Source of the DNA: Deltaproteobacteria bacterium | Lineage (GTDB): Bacteria; Myxococcota_A; UBA9042; DTJE01 | Direction of reading: 5' to 3' | Assembly (NCBI GenBank): GCA_029547805.1 | Contig: JAKPOP010000010.1 | Coordinates: forward strand, 806,452 to 870,451 | DNA length: 64,000 bases | Position numbers and translations under genes: made by a program | The notes under the pieces: model-generated | Seen by the model: the letters and a program-made list of their open reading frames with translations, nothing else | Told to the model about the DNA's origin: nothing | Database searches by the model: none | Shown here: positions 25,166 to 33,733 of the stretch, one piece after another | Position numbering within the stretch: the stretch's first letter is position 1 | Layout: the number at the start of each line of letters is the position of its first letter

Positions 25166-25539
25166 CGGCCACCTCCCGAGGCGGAGTCTCCGGACATCAT
25201 AGCAAGAGAAATGCCATCCCGAGGGACACGCCTCCCGCGAGGACACCGGGGGACAGTCAGCCGATTCCCGAAGGCAACCTGGCGTTGCCAGAGAACGTTC
25301 CACCACGGACCGATCCATCGCCCCAGGGCCGGGACCGGCCCTCGGAGGTTCCGAGAGGTGCCGTCGATCCAGCCACGACGTCGTGGCCTTGGAAGCCTGG
25401 AGGGGTGCGAATCGCAACGGACCGTCGGCCCCCGGGGAAGCCCCCGCCGGACCCGCCAGGAATGTCCCGTGGTTGGAGCAGCGATGCTCCAGGGGGCGGC
25501 ACTTCGATAGAATGCCCCGGTGCCTTCCGGAGAAGGACG
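25166..25539 (+). other. 374-bp divergent spacer rich in dyad symmetries
   Basis: No gene seen. Inverted repeats: GGCAAC/GTTGCC (25273-25289), GAACGTTC (25293-25300), AGGGCCGG/CCGGCCCT with a 2-base centre (25325-25342), CTCGGA/TCCGAG with a 3-base loop (25341-25355), a perfect 16-bp palindrome GCCACGACGTCGTGGC (25372-25387), and TGGAGCA/TGCTCCA with a GCGA tetraloop (25474-25491). TAGAAT at 25508-25513 may be the -10 of the GH57 gene, without a good -35. Whether these are operators or RNA hairpins cannot be told from sequence. Confidence 0.55.
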
Positions 25540-28206
25540 ATGCGAAGACCCCTGGTCGTGCTGGCGGCCATCCTGCTGGCGGTGGCATCGGCCCAGGGCC
25601 GGCCGAAGATCCACGTGGCCTTCCTGTGGCACCTGCACCAGCCGATCTACTGGCCCTACGAGCCGGTGACCACCACGGCCTCGGCAGGACGCTACGGCTA
25701 CGACCTGCTGGCGGTCTTCCTGGACCGGAGCGGTCCGTACCGGGGATGGCCCGTCGATGCGGTGGAGGCCGGCCGCGACCTCCCTCACGCCGGCGCCCAG
25801 GTCTCCTTCAGCGGGTCCCTGATGGAGAACCTGGACGTGCTGGCCGCCGCCGGAATCGGCTTCTCAGGATGGAAGGGCCGATGGCAGCAAGGGGCCGGCT
25901 GGACGACCACCCTGGGCAATCCGCGTCTGGACCTGGTCCGGTTTGGTTATCACCACCCCCTGATGGCGCTGGTGGACCCGGAGACCGCCCGGAGGCAACT
26001 GGCCCTCCACGCCCGGACGGTCACCGCGCGTTTGGGGCCTTCGGTCGTCCGGTCCCGGGGCCTCTTCCCGCCCGAGACCGGCTTCTCCCGGGAGATGATC
26101 CCGGCGATCCGGGCCGAGGGGGTGGAGTGGGTGCTGGTGGACAACATCCACCTGGACCGCACCCGGCCCGACTACCCCTATACCCCCTCGTCGAACCTGA
26201 TTCCCCCGAACCGGGCCGACCAGCGCAATGCGAGGGGATCGGTGACCTGGGTTCAGTTGCGGGACCTCTGGGCCCCCTCGGCGGTGGCGGTCCCCTGGTC
26301 CTACCAGCCCCACCGGGCCCGCTACCGGGACCCGGCCACCGGATCCGTGTCGGAGGTGATCCTGGTCCCGGCGGCGCGCTACGAGGGCAACGAGGACGCC
26401 CGTGGCGGATTCGGGGCCCTGCAATATGACAAGGTCTTTTCGCAGTACGAGGCCCTGAACACCGACGACGCCCACCCGATGCTGGTCGTGCTGCACCACG
26501 ACGGCGACAACTACGGAGGCGGCACCGAGTCCTACTACCATGGCAACTTCCAGCAGTTCCTGGAGTGGGTCCGGGCGAACCCCGATCGCTTCGAGTTCAC
26601 CACCGTGCAGGACTACCTGGACCGCTTCCCGCCGGCCCCCGACGATTTCGTCCACGTGGAGCCGGGGTCCTGGAGCGGGGCGGACAACGGGGACCCGGAG
26701 TTCCTGAAGTGGAATGGCCGGCCCGCCGCCGACGGCTACAGCCCCGACCGGAACTCCTGGGCGGTGCTGGTGGCGGCGACGAACCTGGTGCAGACCGCCC
26801 AGGCCAACCAGCCCGAACCGCCCCTCGCCGACATCGAGGCCGGCACCGGCAGCCCGATGGCCCGGGCGTGGCACTACCTGCTGAACGCCCAGACCTCCTG
26901 CTACTGGTACTGGGACGGCGCCGAGGGGGGCACCTGGGACGCCCACCCCACCCGGGCCGCGAATCTGGCCCTGGATCAGGTCCAGGAGGTCCTGGCCGGG
27001 ACCCCCCAGGACCCGGTGCCGCCGACGATCTACCCGCCTCAGCGCACGCCCTACAATCCCGGGGGCCTGGAGTGGGGCACCGAGGCCCAGCCCTCGGACT
27101 TCACGGTCTGGACCTACATCGATGACTTCTCGGGAGTGAGCCAGGCCTCGGTCTGGTGGCGGCTCGATCCGGACGGCGCGGTGGACGAGGACCTCCGATA
27201 CGACGCTCCGGGCTGGCAGGCGGCATCGATGACCCCGGCCACCGAGGCCTCCCGGACCGACCCGGCGCCCCGGCGCAAGGCCCCTCGGTGGTCCGCCGAG
27301 ATCCGGGGAGTGCGGGAGGCCCTGGTGGACTACTACGTGGAGGCCCGGGACGGCCGGGGCAACGTCGCCCGCAGCCCCATCCTGCACGTCTGGGTGGGAC
27401 CGGCCACCGGGAGCGGCGGAGAGACCGGGCCCTGGAGTCCCGCCCGACCCTGTCCAGAGGATGTGATCCGCTTCTGCTGGTCCCGGGACGGCTGGCTCCA
27501 CTGGGGCATCGACGGGTGGAAGCGCCCCCCGGAGGCGCTGTGGCCACCGGGGACCGTGCCCTTCGACGGGGCCTCGGTCGAGAGCCCCCTGGCGGAGCAG
27601 GCCCCGGACCGCTGGTGCGTGGACCTGGGGCCCATCGGGGATCGGGCGCAGCAGATCGACTTCGTCTTCCACGGCCAGGACGGGACCTGGGACAACCACG
27701 GCGGGAAGGACTGGCACCTGGTCCTGGAGGAGACCTGCACGGCCACCGGGGACCCCGGGGGTACCGAGGCGGTGGAAGAGGCACCCGAGTCCCCGGAGGC
27801 GGCCGACGAGGGCCTTCCGGAGCCTGGCGACTCCGGGGGCGGGCCCGACGATGCCGGTGCTCCCGATGGGCCGCCTGCGGAAGGGGGCCAGGATGCGGGG
27901 TCCTCGGGCGACCCGGACTCGTCGCGGCCCGAGGAAGCCGCGGCGGACCCGGGGCCCTGTCCGTGCGACCGGGACGCGGCGAGCCGCAACGACCTTTTCT
28001 CGGGAGGAGAAGACCCTGGGGCTCCTGGCCACGATGGCGGTGCGACGTCCGAAGACGGATTCCCGGCCCCCTCCGGGTCCTCGGGGGGCTGCACCGCCGG
28101 GCCGACGTGGCACCCCGGCATCCCCTGGGCGATCCTCGGCCTCCTCTGGGGGTGGACCCGGCGTCGCCTCAGAGGTCCTGAGCGAGCCGGGACCGGCCGT
28201 CGATGA
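25540..28206 (+). CDS. secreted GH57-family glycoside hydrolase with starch-binding-like module
   Basis: 888 residues from the ATG at 25540 with a signal peptide (VVLAAILLAVASAQG). The GH57 domain covers about 20-500: LWHLHQP (motif 1), GLFPPETGFS with the likely nucleophile Glu (motif 3), and LHHDGDNYGG with the likely acid/base Asp (motif 4). An Ig-like region follows, then about 636-725 a module ending WDNHGGKDWHLVL, as in CBM25-type starch-binding modules. An acidic Pro/Gly-rich linker leads to Cys851 (GGCTAG), a hydrophobic stretch and an Arg-rich end, a MYXO-CTERM-like tail. It is likely a cell-surface alpha-glucan enzyme. The last 38 bases overlap the convergent gene. Confidence 0.88.
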   Translation: MRRPLVVLAAILLAVASAQGRPKIHVAFLWHLHQPIYWPYEPVTTTASAGRYGYDLLAVFLDRSGPYRGWPVDAVEAGRDLPHAGAQVSFSGSLMENLDVLAAAGIGFSGWKGRWQQGAGWTTTLGNPRLDLVRFGYHHPLMALVDPETARRQLALHARTVTARLGPSVVRSRGLFPPETGFSREMIPAIRAEGVEWVLVDNIHLDRTRPDYPYTPSSNLIPPNRADQRNARGSVTWVQLRDLWAPSAVAVPWSYQPHRARYRDPATGSVSEVILVPAARYEGNEDARGGFGALQYDKVFSQYEALNTDDAHPMLVVLHHDGDNYGGGTESYYHGNFQQFLEWVRANPDRFEFTTVQDYLDRFPPAPDDFVHVEPGSWSGADNGDPEFLKWNGRPAADGYSPDRNSWAVLVAATNLVQTAQANQPEPPLADIEAGTGSPMARAWHYLLNAQTSCYWYWDGAEGGTWDAHPTRAANLALDQVQEVLAGTPQDPVPPTIYPPQRTPYNPGGLEWGTEAQPSDFTVWTYIDDFSGVSQASVWWRLDPDGAVDEDLRYDAPGWQAASMTPATEASRTDPAPRRKAPRWSAEIRGVREALVDYYVEARDGRGNVARSPILHVWVGPATGSGGETGPWSPARPCPEDVIRFCWSRDGWLHWGIDGWKRPPEALWPPGTVPFDGASVESPLAEQAPDRWCVDLGPIGDRAQQIDFVFHGQDGTWDNHGGKDWHLVLEETCTATGDPGGTEAVEEAPESPEAADEGLPEPGDSGGGPDDAGAPDGPPAEGGQDAGSSGDPDSSRPEEAAADPGPCPCDRDAASRNDLFSGGEDPGAPGHDGGATSEDGFPAPSGSSGGCTAGPTWHPGIPWAILGLLWGWTRRRLRGPERAGTGRR

Positions 28207-28780
28207 AGGTCCAGCGGGCCAGGGGCCCCCGGCCCGGCACCGTCGGATCCCGCCACAGGTCGGCAAACGAGGGACGGGACCGGGGCATCCCGAGCCGGAG
28301 GGCCAGGGCCTCCGGGTCCACCGGGGCAACCACGGGCAGGTGTTCCCTCCCGGCCCAGTCGGCCAGGAACTCCCGCACCTGCTCCGGAGTGGCCGGCAGC
28401 GGGTGGTAGGGGATCTCGTCATCGGGGTCGGGGCCCACCTTGAGGCGCAGGTCCCCGTCCTTCCACACCTTCAGGCGAAGGGGATCCCCGGGAGGTTCCA
28501 GCGCCGCGACCCAGAGGGACCCCGGGACCTCCCGGGAGAGGTCCCGGACCCGGGCAAACAACCGGTTCCAGGACGAGGGAACGAGGACGACCTCGCCCGG
28601 GGACTCCCCGCAGAGCCACCGCTCGAACTCCCCGGCCAGGGCCAGGTACCCCGCCGGGGTCCTCCCGGGGTCCCAGGACCGGTAGTCCTCCCGGGAAAGG
28701 ACGCGCACCAGGGCCTCCTGGACCAGCATCAGGGCGGCGTCCCGGACCAGGGCCATCGCGAAGGGCCGCGGAGGAGTCAT
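28169..28780 (-). CDS. hypothetical protein
   Basis: 203 residues, no signal peptide or membrane segment, no family recognised. It is rich in Trp, Arg and Asp with short motifs LVPSSWNRLFARVRDL and DPLRLKVWKDGDLRLKVG, the latter a possible beta-hairpin. It starts six bases after the purB stop and is therefore probably the last gene of the pseudokinase-purB unit. Reading-frame integrity over 600 bases and the close spacing support a real gene. Its last 38 bases overlap the end of the convergent GH57 gene. Confidence 0.6.
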   Translation of the reverse strand: MTPPRPFAMALVRDAALMLVQEALVRVLSREDYRSWDPGRTPAGYLALAGEFERWLCGESPGEVVLVPSSWNRLFARVRDLSREVPGSLWVAALEPPGDPLRLKVWKDGDLRLKVGPDPDDEIPYHPLPATPEQVREFLADWAGREHLPVVAPVDPEALALRLGMPRSRPSFADLWRDPTVPGRGPLARWTFIDGRSRLAQDL

Positions 28781-28786
28781 CGCAGG

Positions 28787-30097
28787 TCACTCCGGGTCCA
28801 GGGCATCGGGGCTGCGACGGTCGAAGAGGGCCGCCTCGAACCGGAGGTGCCGATCCAGGGAGAAGCAGGACCGCAGCTCCTCCTCGGGGATCCGGGAGGC
28901 CACCTCCGGGTCCGCCAGCAGGTGCTCCTGGAAGGAGCCCCCCTCGGCCAGGGCCTTCAGGGCGTTCCGCTGCACCAGGGCATAGGCCTCCTGCCGTCGA
29001 AGCCCCTTCCTGACGAGGGTCAGCAGCACCGCCTCGCTGTGGAGGACCTCCCCCGAGAGGGCCAGGTTGCGGGCCATCCGGTCCCGGTGCACCTGGAGGT
29101 CCCGGAGGATCCCCGTCAGGCGCCGCACCGCGAAGTGCAGCAGGGAAGTGGCGTCGGGAGCAATCACCCGCTCCACCGACGAGTGGCTGATGTCCCGCTC
29201 GTGCCACAGGGCCACGTCCTCCAGGGCCGCCACGCTGTAGGACCGGATCAGTCGTGCGAGGCCGCAGAGGTTCTCGCTGAGGATGGGATTCTTCTTGTGG
29301 GGCATCGCCGAGGACCCCCGCTGCCCACGGCCGAAGGGCTCCTCGGCCTCCCCGACCTCGGTCCGCTGGAGGTGCCGGAGGTTCGTGGCAATGGCCTCCA
29401 GCACCGCAGCCCCCTGGGCCATCGCCGAGAAGACCGCCGCATGGCGGTCCCGAGCCACCACCTGGGTGGCACATGGCTCGACCCGCAACCCCAGACGCTG
29501 GAGCACCCGGGCCTCCCGATCCGGGTCCCCGAAGGCCAGGTTGCCCACAGCCCCCGAGAGTTTGCCCACCCGGACCTCCTCGAAGCCGGCCCGGAGACGT
29601 TCCAGGGATCTCGCGACCATCTCCCGCCAGCCCAGCAGCACCAGCCCGAAGGAGGTCACCTCGGCGTGCATCCCGTGGGTGCGGCCGGCGATGGGCACGC
29701 CCCGGTGGGCCTGGGCCTGGTGCAGCAGCACCCGGTCCAGTTCCCGCCAGTCCCGGAGGATCAGGGCCCCGGCCTCCTGGAACTGGAGCGCCAGGGCCGT
29801 ATCCAGGGCGTCGGAGGAGGTGAGGCCGAAGTGGAGGAACCGTCCTGCCTCCCCCACCTGCTCCTCGACGTGGGACAGGAAGGCGATCACGTCATGGCGA
29901 AGCGTCTGCTCCAGGACCTCGATCCGGTCCGGGTCCAGGCGCACCCGCTCTCGGATCACCGCCGCGCCCCCCGGCGGGGCGATGCCGTCCTCCTCCAGGG
30001 CCTCCAGGTAGGCCACCTCGACCTCGAGCATCTGCTCGAATCGCCGCCGGGAGGACCAGACCTCCCGCATCTCGGGGGTGCTGTAGCGATCGATCAT
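28787..30097 (-). CDS. purB: adenylosuccinate lyase
   Basis: Purine synthesis enzyme that releases fumarate at two steps (SAICAR to AICAR and adenylosuccinate to AMP). 436 residues, the normal length of the short bacterial form. The fumarase/aspartase signature is GSSAMPHKKNPI, the general-acid region is GRTHGMHAEVTSFG, and SSDALDTA marks the substrate loop. The ATG has an AAGGAG site. It is 18 bases downstream of the pseudokinase fusion gene, an unexpected operon partner. purL lies elsewhere in the window on the other strand. Confidence 0.96.
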   Translation of the reverse strand: MIDRYSTPEMREVWSSRRRFEQMLEVEVAYLEALEEDGIAPPGGAAVIRERVRLDPDRIEVLEQTLRHDVIAFLSHVEEQVGEAGRFLHFGLTSSDALDTALALQFQEAGALILRDWRELDRVLLHQAQAHRGVPIAGRTHGMHAEVTSFGLVLLGWREMVARSLERLRAGFEEVRVGKLSGAVGNLAFGDPDREARVLQRLGLRVEPCATQVVARDRHAAVFSAMAQGAAVLEAIATNLRHLQRTEVGEAEEPFGRGQRGSSAMPHKKNPILSENLCGLARLIRSYSVAALEDVALWHERDISHSSVERVIAPDATSLLHFAVRRLTGILRDLQVHRDRMARNLALSGEVLHSEAVLLTLVRKGLRRQEAYALVQRNALKALAEGGSFQEHLLADPEVASRIPEEELRSCFSLDRHLRFEAALFDRRSPDALDPE

Positions 30098-30115
30098 GGG
30101 GCTCCTTTGCGCAGG

Positions 30116-32812
30116 TCAACGGGTGGGGTCGGCGCAGCACCGGAAGCCGTCGGTGGCCTTCGGGGAGAACCGTCGGGTGGCGTAGCCGCACGTCCCGTTC
30201 CCGCCCCGGGAGGCGTCACCGCCCCGCAACTGCCCGTCGGCGGTCCACTCCCCGGCGTTGCCCACGAGGTCATAGATCCCCTGAGGGCTCTTGCAGGAGG
30301 GGAAGGCGCCCGAGGGCTGGATCGACCCGGAGGTGTTGCAGACCCCGGCCTCGAAGGAGGCATCGCCGCAGGCCTTGAGGAACTCCCGACCGGTGCAGAG
30401 TCGCTTTCCGGCCTTCCGGCACAGGCCCGCGGCCGTTCCGGCATTGACCCCCGTCCTTGGTTTCTCCCCCTGTCCCGGAAACTCGTAGGCATCCATGCAG
30501 AAGGCCACGTCCGCGGGCTTCCCCTCGGCCGGCGGATTCGGGTTCCAGGTCACGAGCACCATCCCCGCGGGACACTTCAGGGCCGGAGCCGGCGGCGGGG
30601 CGGGTGGGGGCGGCGGGACCGGGGGAGGCGCCGCAGGGGCTTCCGGAGCCGCCGGCACCGGAGTCGCAGGGACCGCGGCAGCCGCCGGCACCGGAGCGGG
30701 CGCCGATGCGGGTTCCGGGGCCGCCGCCGGAGCGGGCTCTCCGACCGCCGCCGGGGCAGGGACCTCGGGGGGCTTCGGGGCCGGCGGAGGAGGCGGCTCG
30801 ACCTTCGCCACGGGCGCGGGAGCCTTCGGCGCCTGGGCCACCGGGGGCTCTGCCGGGATTGACGGCTCCCGGTCCCCGGGCCACAGGATCACCGCCGCCA
30901 CCGCCAGTGCCACGGCGATCGCCAGGAGCACCAGGAAGGTCACCAGGGCCTTGCTCCCACCCTCCTTGGCCCCGGAGGCCGGCCTCCGGGCGGTCCGGGA
31001 CGGGGGCATCGGCGGGGTGGCCGGGGTCGGCCGTGCAGGGGCCCCGGAGGCCTGGGACGAGGGCCGCGGAGGCTCGGGAGCCCTGGAGGGCTCCGGGGCC
31101 TTCGGGGGCTCCGGGGGCCGGGCCGCCGGAGCCGGCACCGGGGCGGCCTTCGAGGGCTCCCGGGCTGCCTGACGGGCCGCCTTCGCTGCCTTCCTCTTCG
31201 ATCGCTTCGAGGTGCCGGGGAGATTCTCGACCCGGCCGAAGGGGGCCATCGGCAGTGGCTTCGTGGGCTCCGGGATCGCCGACTCCATCTCGAGCGTCCC
31301 GGCGGGGGCCTCGGGGGGCAGGTTCGACGGCACCGTCCCCGATGGCTCCTCCTCCACCAGGTCGATCTCCTCCAGGACCTCCTCGCCGGAGGCCCCGGCC
31401 ACCTCGATCACCTCCTCCTCCAGTTCCAGGATCTCCTCCTCGGGGACGGGCGGAGGCACCGGGGGCGGCGGCGGGGGCTCGGCGACGACCTCCTGGGCCG
31501 GGAAGACCATCGGGGCCACCACGGTCTTGTCCTCGTCCCAGGTCTCCTCGGGAGGGGGCTGGGGCGAGGGCTCCGGGGCCGAGGCCGCCATCACGACGGT
31601 CTCCTCTTCCTCCGGGGCGACCGCCGAGGGTACCGCCTCGGCAACCTCCAGGACCTCCGTGGGGGCCTCCTCCGGCGCCGGGGAGACCTCGGGAGGCGCC
31701 TCTGGCCGGGGAGGGGTCTCAGGCGCCGGTTCCGCCTCCGGAACCACCGGTGTCGTCACCGGCTCCTCCTCTGTCGGCGCGACAGGCGCCGAAGGGGCCG
31801 CTGCGACCGCCGGGGCCTCCTCCGGGCGAGGTCCCGGTGCCGGCACGGAGACCGGAGGGACCTCGGCGGGGACCTCGGCGGGCCCCTGGGCGGCCGGCGC
31901 CGGGGCCAGTTCCACCGGCAGGGGGGTCAGCCCCGACTCCTCGCCCACCTGGAGGCGAATGGCCCGGAAGGACCCCGTCTCGTGGCTCCGTCGCTGCCAG
32001 AGGCCCTCGGACTCGATGACCTTGAGCACCCTCAGGAACTCCGAGGCGAACTCCTCCACCGTGGATGGCCGCTGGGCCGGATCGGCCGCGGTGGCCGCCA
32101 CGAAGAGGTCGTCGAGCCGCCGGGTCAGGCGCGGAACCTGGGCACTCAGGGGCACCCCCGGCTGGACCGGACTGACGGCCAGGATCTCCCCGAGCACCAG
32201 CGCCAGGGAATGGACATCGGATTGCCGGAACTCCAGTTCCGGCTGACTCAACTGCTCCGGGCCCCGGTAGTAGTCGCTGACGGGGATCTGCTCCCCCTCC
32301 GCCAGGGGCTGCAGGACCAGGTGGTAGGGGTCCGTCGTGACGATCCGATCGGGCTGAACGAAGAAGTTCTCGGGCTTGATGTTCCCGTGGATGGCCCCGG
32401 CGCGATGAATCGCCAGCACGGCATCGAAGAGCCGCTGGGCATAGTTGCGGACCTTCGGCAACGGAAAGGACTCGCCGCTCTCGGCGTGGATGTCGATGAC
32501 CTGCCGGAGAGACATGCCCTCCATCAGCGTGGAGGTCAGGAAATGGCGGCCCTCGGCGTCCTCCTGCACCTCCAGGATGCGGCAGACCGCCGGGTCCTGG
32601 AAGGTCCGGGCCCGGTAGAGGCGCCGGAGGTTCTGCTCCCGGAACGGCGAGGTGAACAGGTCCCTCCGGAAGACCTTGACGGCCACCGGCAGGTCCAGGG
32701 CCAGGTCGAGGGCCTTGAAGACATACCCCGACGGTCCTTCTCCCCTCCCGAACGCCAATCGGTAGCGTTCCACCAGTTTGGACCCGACGGCAGGCAAGTC
32801 CCTCTCGTCCAT
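30116..32812 (-). CDS. pseudokinase - transmembrane - SUMF/FGE-like fusion protein
   Basis: 898 residues. Residues 12-270 are a Hanks-type kinase fold: a Gly-rich loop GRGEGPSG, Lys46 in VAVKVF, the catalytic loop written HGNIKPEN (142-149), so the HRD Asp is Asn144, and DPY (161-163) in place of DFG. Residues 280-620 are low-complexity Pro/Ala/Glu. A membrane segment lies near 622-646, then more Pro/Ala, and from about 740 an FGE/SUMF1 domain (CPAGMVLV, GKRLCTGREF, YDLVGNAGEWTADG, GFRCC). In true FGE two active-site Cys are spaced CxxxxC; here Cys875 is followed by Arg880. Both catalytic parts thus look inactive, which suggests a cross-membrane sensor or scaffold. AGGAGG precedes the ATG; purB follows after 18 bases. 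Confidence 0.85.
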   Translation of the reverse strand: MDERDLPAVGSKLVERYRLAFGRGEGPSGYVFKALDLALDLPVAVKVFRRDLFTSPFREQNLRRLYRARTFQDPAVCRILEVQEDAEGRHFLTSTLMEGMSLRQVIDIHAESGESFPLPKVRNYAQRLFDAVLAIHRAGAIHGNIKPENFFVQPDRIVTTDPYHLVLQPLAEGEQIPVSDYYRGPEQLSQPELEFRQSDVHSLALVLGEILAVSPVQPGVPLSAQVPRLTRRLDDLFVAATAADPAQRPSTVEEFASEFLRVLKVIESEGLWQRRSHETGSFRAIRLQVGEESGLTPLPVELAPAPAAQGPAEVPAEVPPVSVPAPGPRPEEAPAVAAAPSAPVAPTEEEPVTTPVVPEAEPAPETPPRPEAPPEVSPAPEEAPTEVLEVAEAVPSAVAPEEEETVVMAASAPEPSPQPPPEETWDEDKTVVAPMVFPAQEVVAEPPPPPPVPPPVPEEEILELEEEVIEVAGASGEEVLEEIDLVEEEPSGTVPSNLPPEAPAGTLEMESAIPEPTKPLPMAPFGRVENLPGTSKRSKRKAAKAARQAAREPSKAAPVPAPAARPPEPPKAPEPSRAPEPPRPSSQASGAPARPTPATPPMPPSRTARRPASGAKEGGSKALVTFLVLLAIAVALAVAAVILWPGDREPSIPAEPPVAQAPKAPAPVAKVEPPPPPAPKPPEVPAPAAVGEPAPAAAPEPASAPAPVPAAAAVPATPVPAAPEAPAAPPPVPPPPPAPPPAPALKCPAGMVLVTWNPNPPAEGKPADVAFCMDAYEFPGQGEKPRTGVNAGTAAGLCRKAGKRLCTGREFLKACGDASFEAGVCNTSGSIQPSGAFPSCKSPQGIYDLVGNAGEWTADGQLRGGDASRGGNGTCGYATRRFSPKATDGFRCCADPTR

Positions 32813-32981
32813 CGACCTTCCTCCTTGGGAGCCGCAAGAACGCCCCGGAGACTATCAGAAAAGTTCCGGAGGTTTCAACCGGGTGGAGTTTCCGTTTCGC
32901 CCCGGTTTCTGGGAGGATACAGACCAATGGGCGGGAGGTGCGGATCGCCCCTCGGCTCCCGGCCGCCCGGAAGGAATCGCC

Positions 32982-33617
32982 ATGTGCAGCCGGTTCACCC
33001 AGACGGAGATCGGGCCGCTGTTGCACCGCCTGCTGGGACCGGAGGCGACCGTGCCTCCCCCCCGGTACAACATCGCCCCGTCCCAGGAGGCGGCGACCAT
33101 CGGGCCCGGCCCGGTGCTGGTCCGGATGCGGTTTGGCTGGCCCCGCCGGGGTCATCCGGGGGGTCGGATCCTCAACGCCCGAGCCGAGACCGTTCGGGAG
33201 CGCTTCCGAGACGCCCTGGCGACCCGCAGGGCCATCGTCCCCGCCGACGGCTTCTACGAGTGGAGCGGGGCCGCCGGGCAGCGACGCCCCTGGCTGGTCC
33301 GACGCCGGGACCGGCAGCCGTTCCCGCTGGCGGCCCTCTGGGCCCTCCCGGACCCCGGAGCCGTCCCCTCCTTCGTGCTGCTGACGACGCAGCCGAACGA
33401 GGTCGTCGCGCGAATCCACGACCGGATGCCCCTGGTGCTGCCCCTGGAGGCCTGTCCCCGCTGGCTGGATCTGGCGGACCCGGACCTGCCCCGGGGGTCC
33501 TTGCCACCACCATCGGAGGAGTGGGAGGTGGTCCCCGTCTCCCGCCGGGTGAACCGGACCGACCTGGACGACCCCTCCCTCTGGGTCCCGGACCCCGAGA
33601 CGCCGACCCTGTTCTGA
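32982..33617 (+). CDS. SRAP-family protein (YedK/HMCES-like)
   Basis: Single-domain SOS-response-associated peptidase family protein of 211 residues that, in YedK and HMCES, forms a covalent thiazolidine link with abasic sites in single-stranded DNA. The start ATG at 32982 is fixed by the catalytic Cys2 (MCSRF), which must become N-terminal. Other conserved parts are RYNIAPSQ, ILNARAETV, the Glu in DGFYEW, and the His in IHDRMPLVL. No LexA-type operator was noticed upstream. Confidence 0.92.
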   Translation: MCSRFTQTEIGPLLHRLLGPEATVPPPRYNIAPSQEAATIGPGPVLVRMRFGWPRRGHPGGRILNARAETVRERFRDALATRRAIVPADGFYEWSGAAGQRRPWLVRRRDRQPFPLAALWALPDPGAVPSFVLLTTQPNEVVARIHDRMPLVLPLEACPRWLDLADPDLPRGSLPPPSEEWEVVPVSRRVNRTDLDDPSLWVPDPETPTLF

Positions 33618-33733
33618 AGCCGCTGCCGGGCAACGGCCCGACCATGGGGCCCCTGTCGTTCACTTGACCTGGGGGCGCTTTCCGGAACATCCTTTTTCCG
33701 AAAGAGTCAAACACTCCGGGAGCGTTCGTTCCC

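Noticed and set aside
27851-30862. Open frame of about 1000 codons on the plus strand opposite purB and the pseudokinase gene
   Set aside because: Shadow with low complexity; the repetitive Arg/Gly end is the complement of the Pro/Ala linker of the fusion protein.
33665-33720. Intrinsic terminator with T run at 33692-33696
   Set aside because: The pairing arms surround the T run in the loop and not after the stem, so it does not have terminator geometry.
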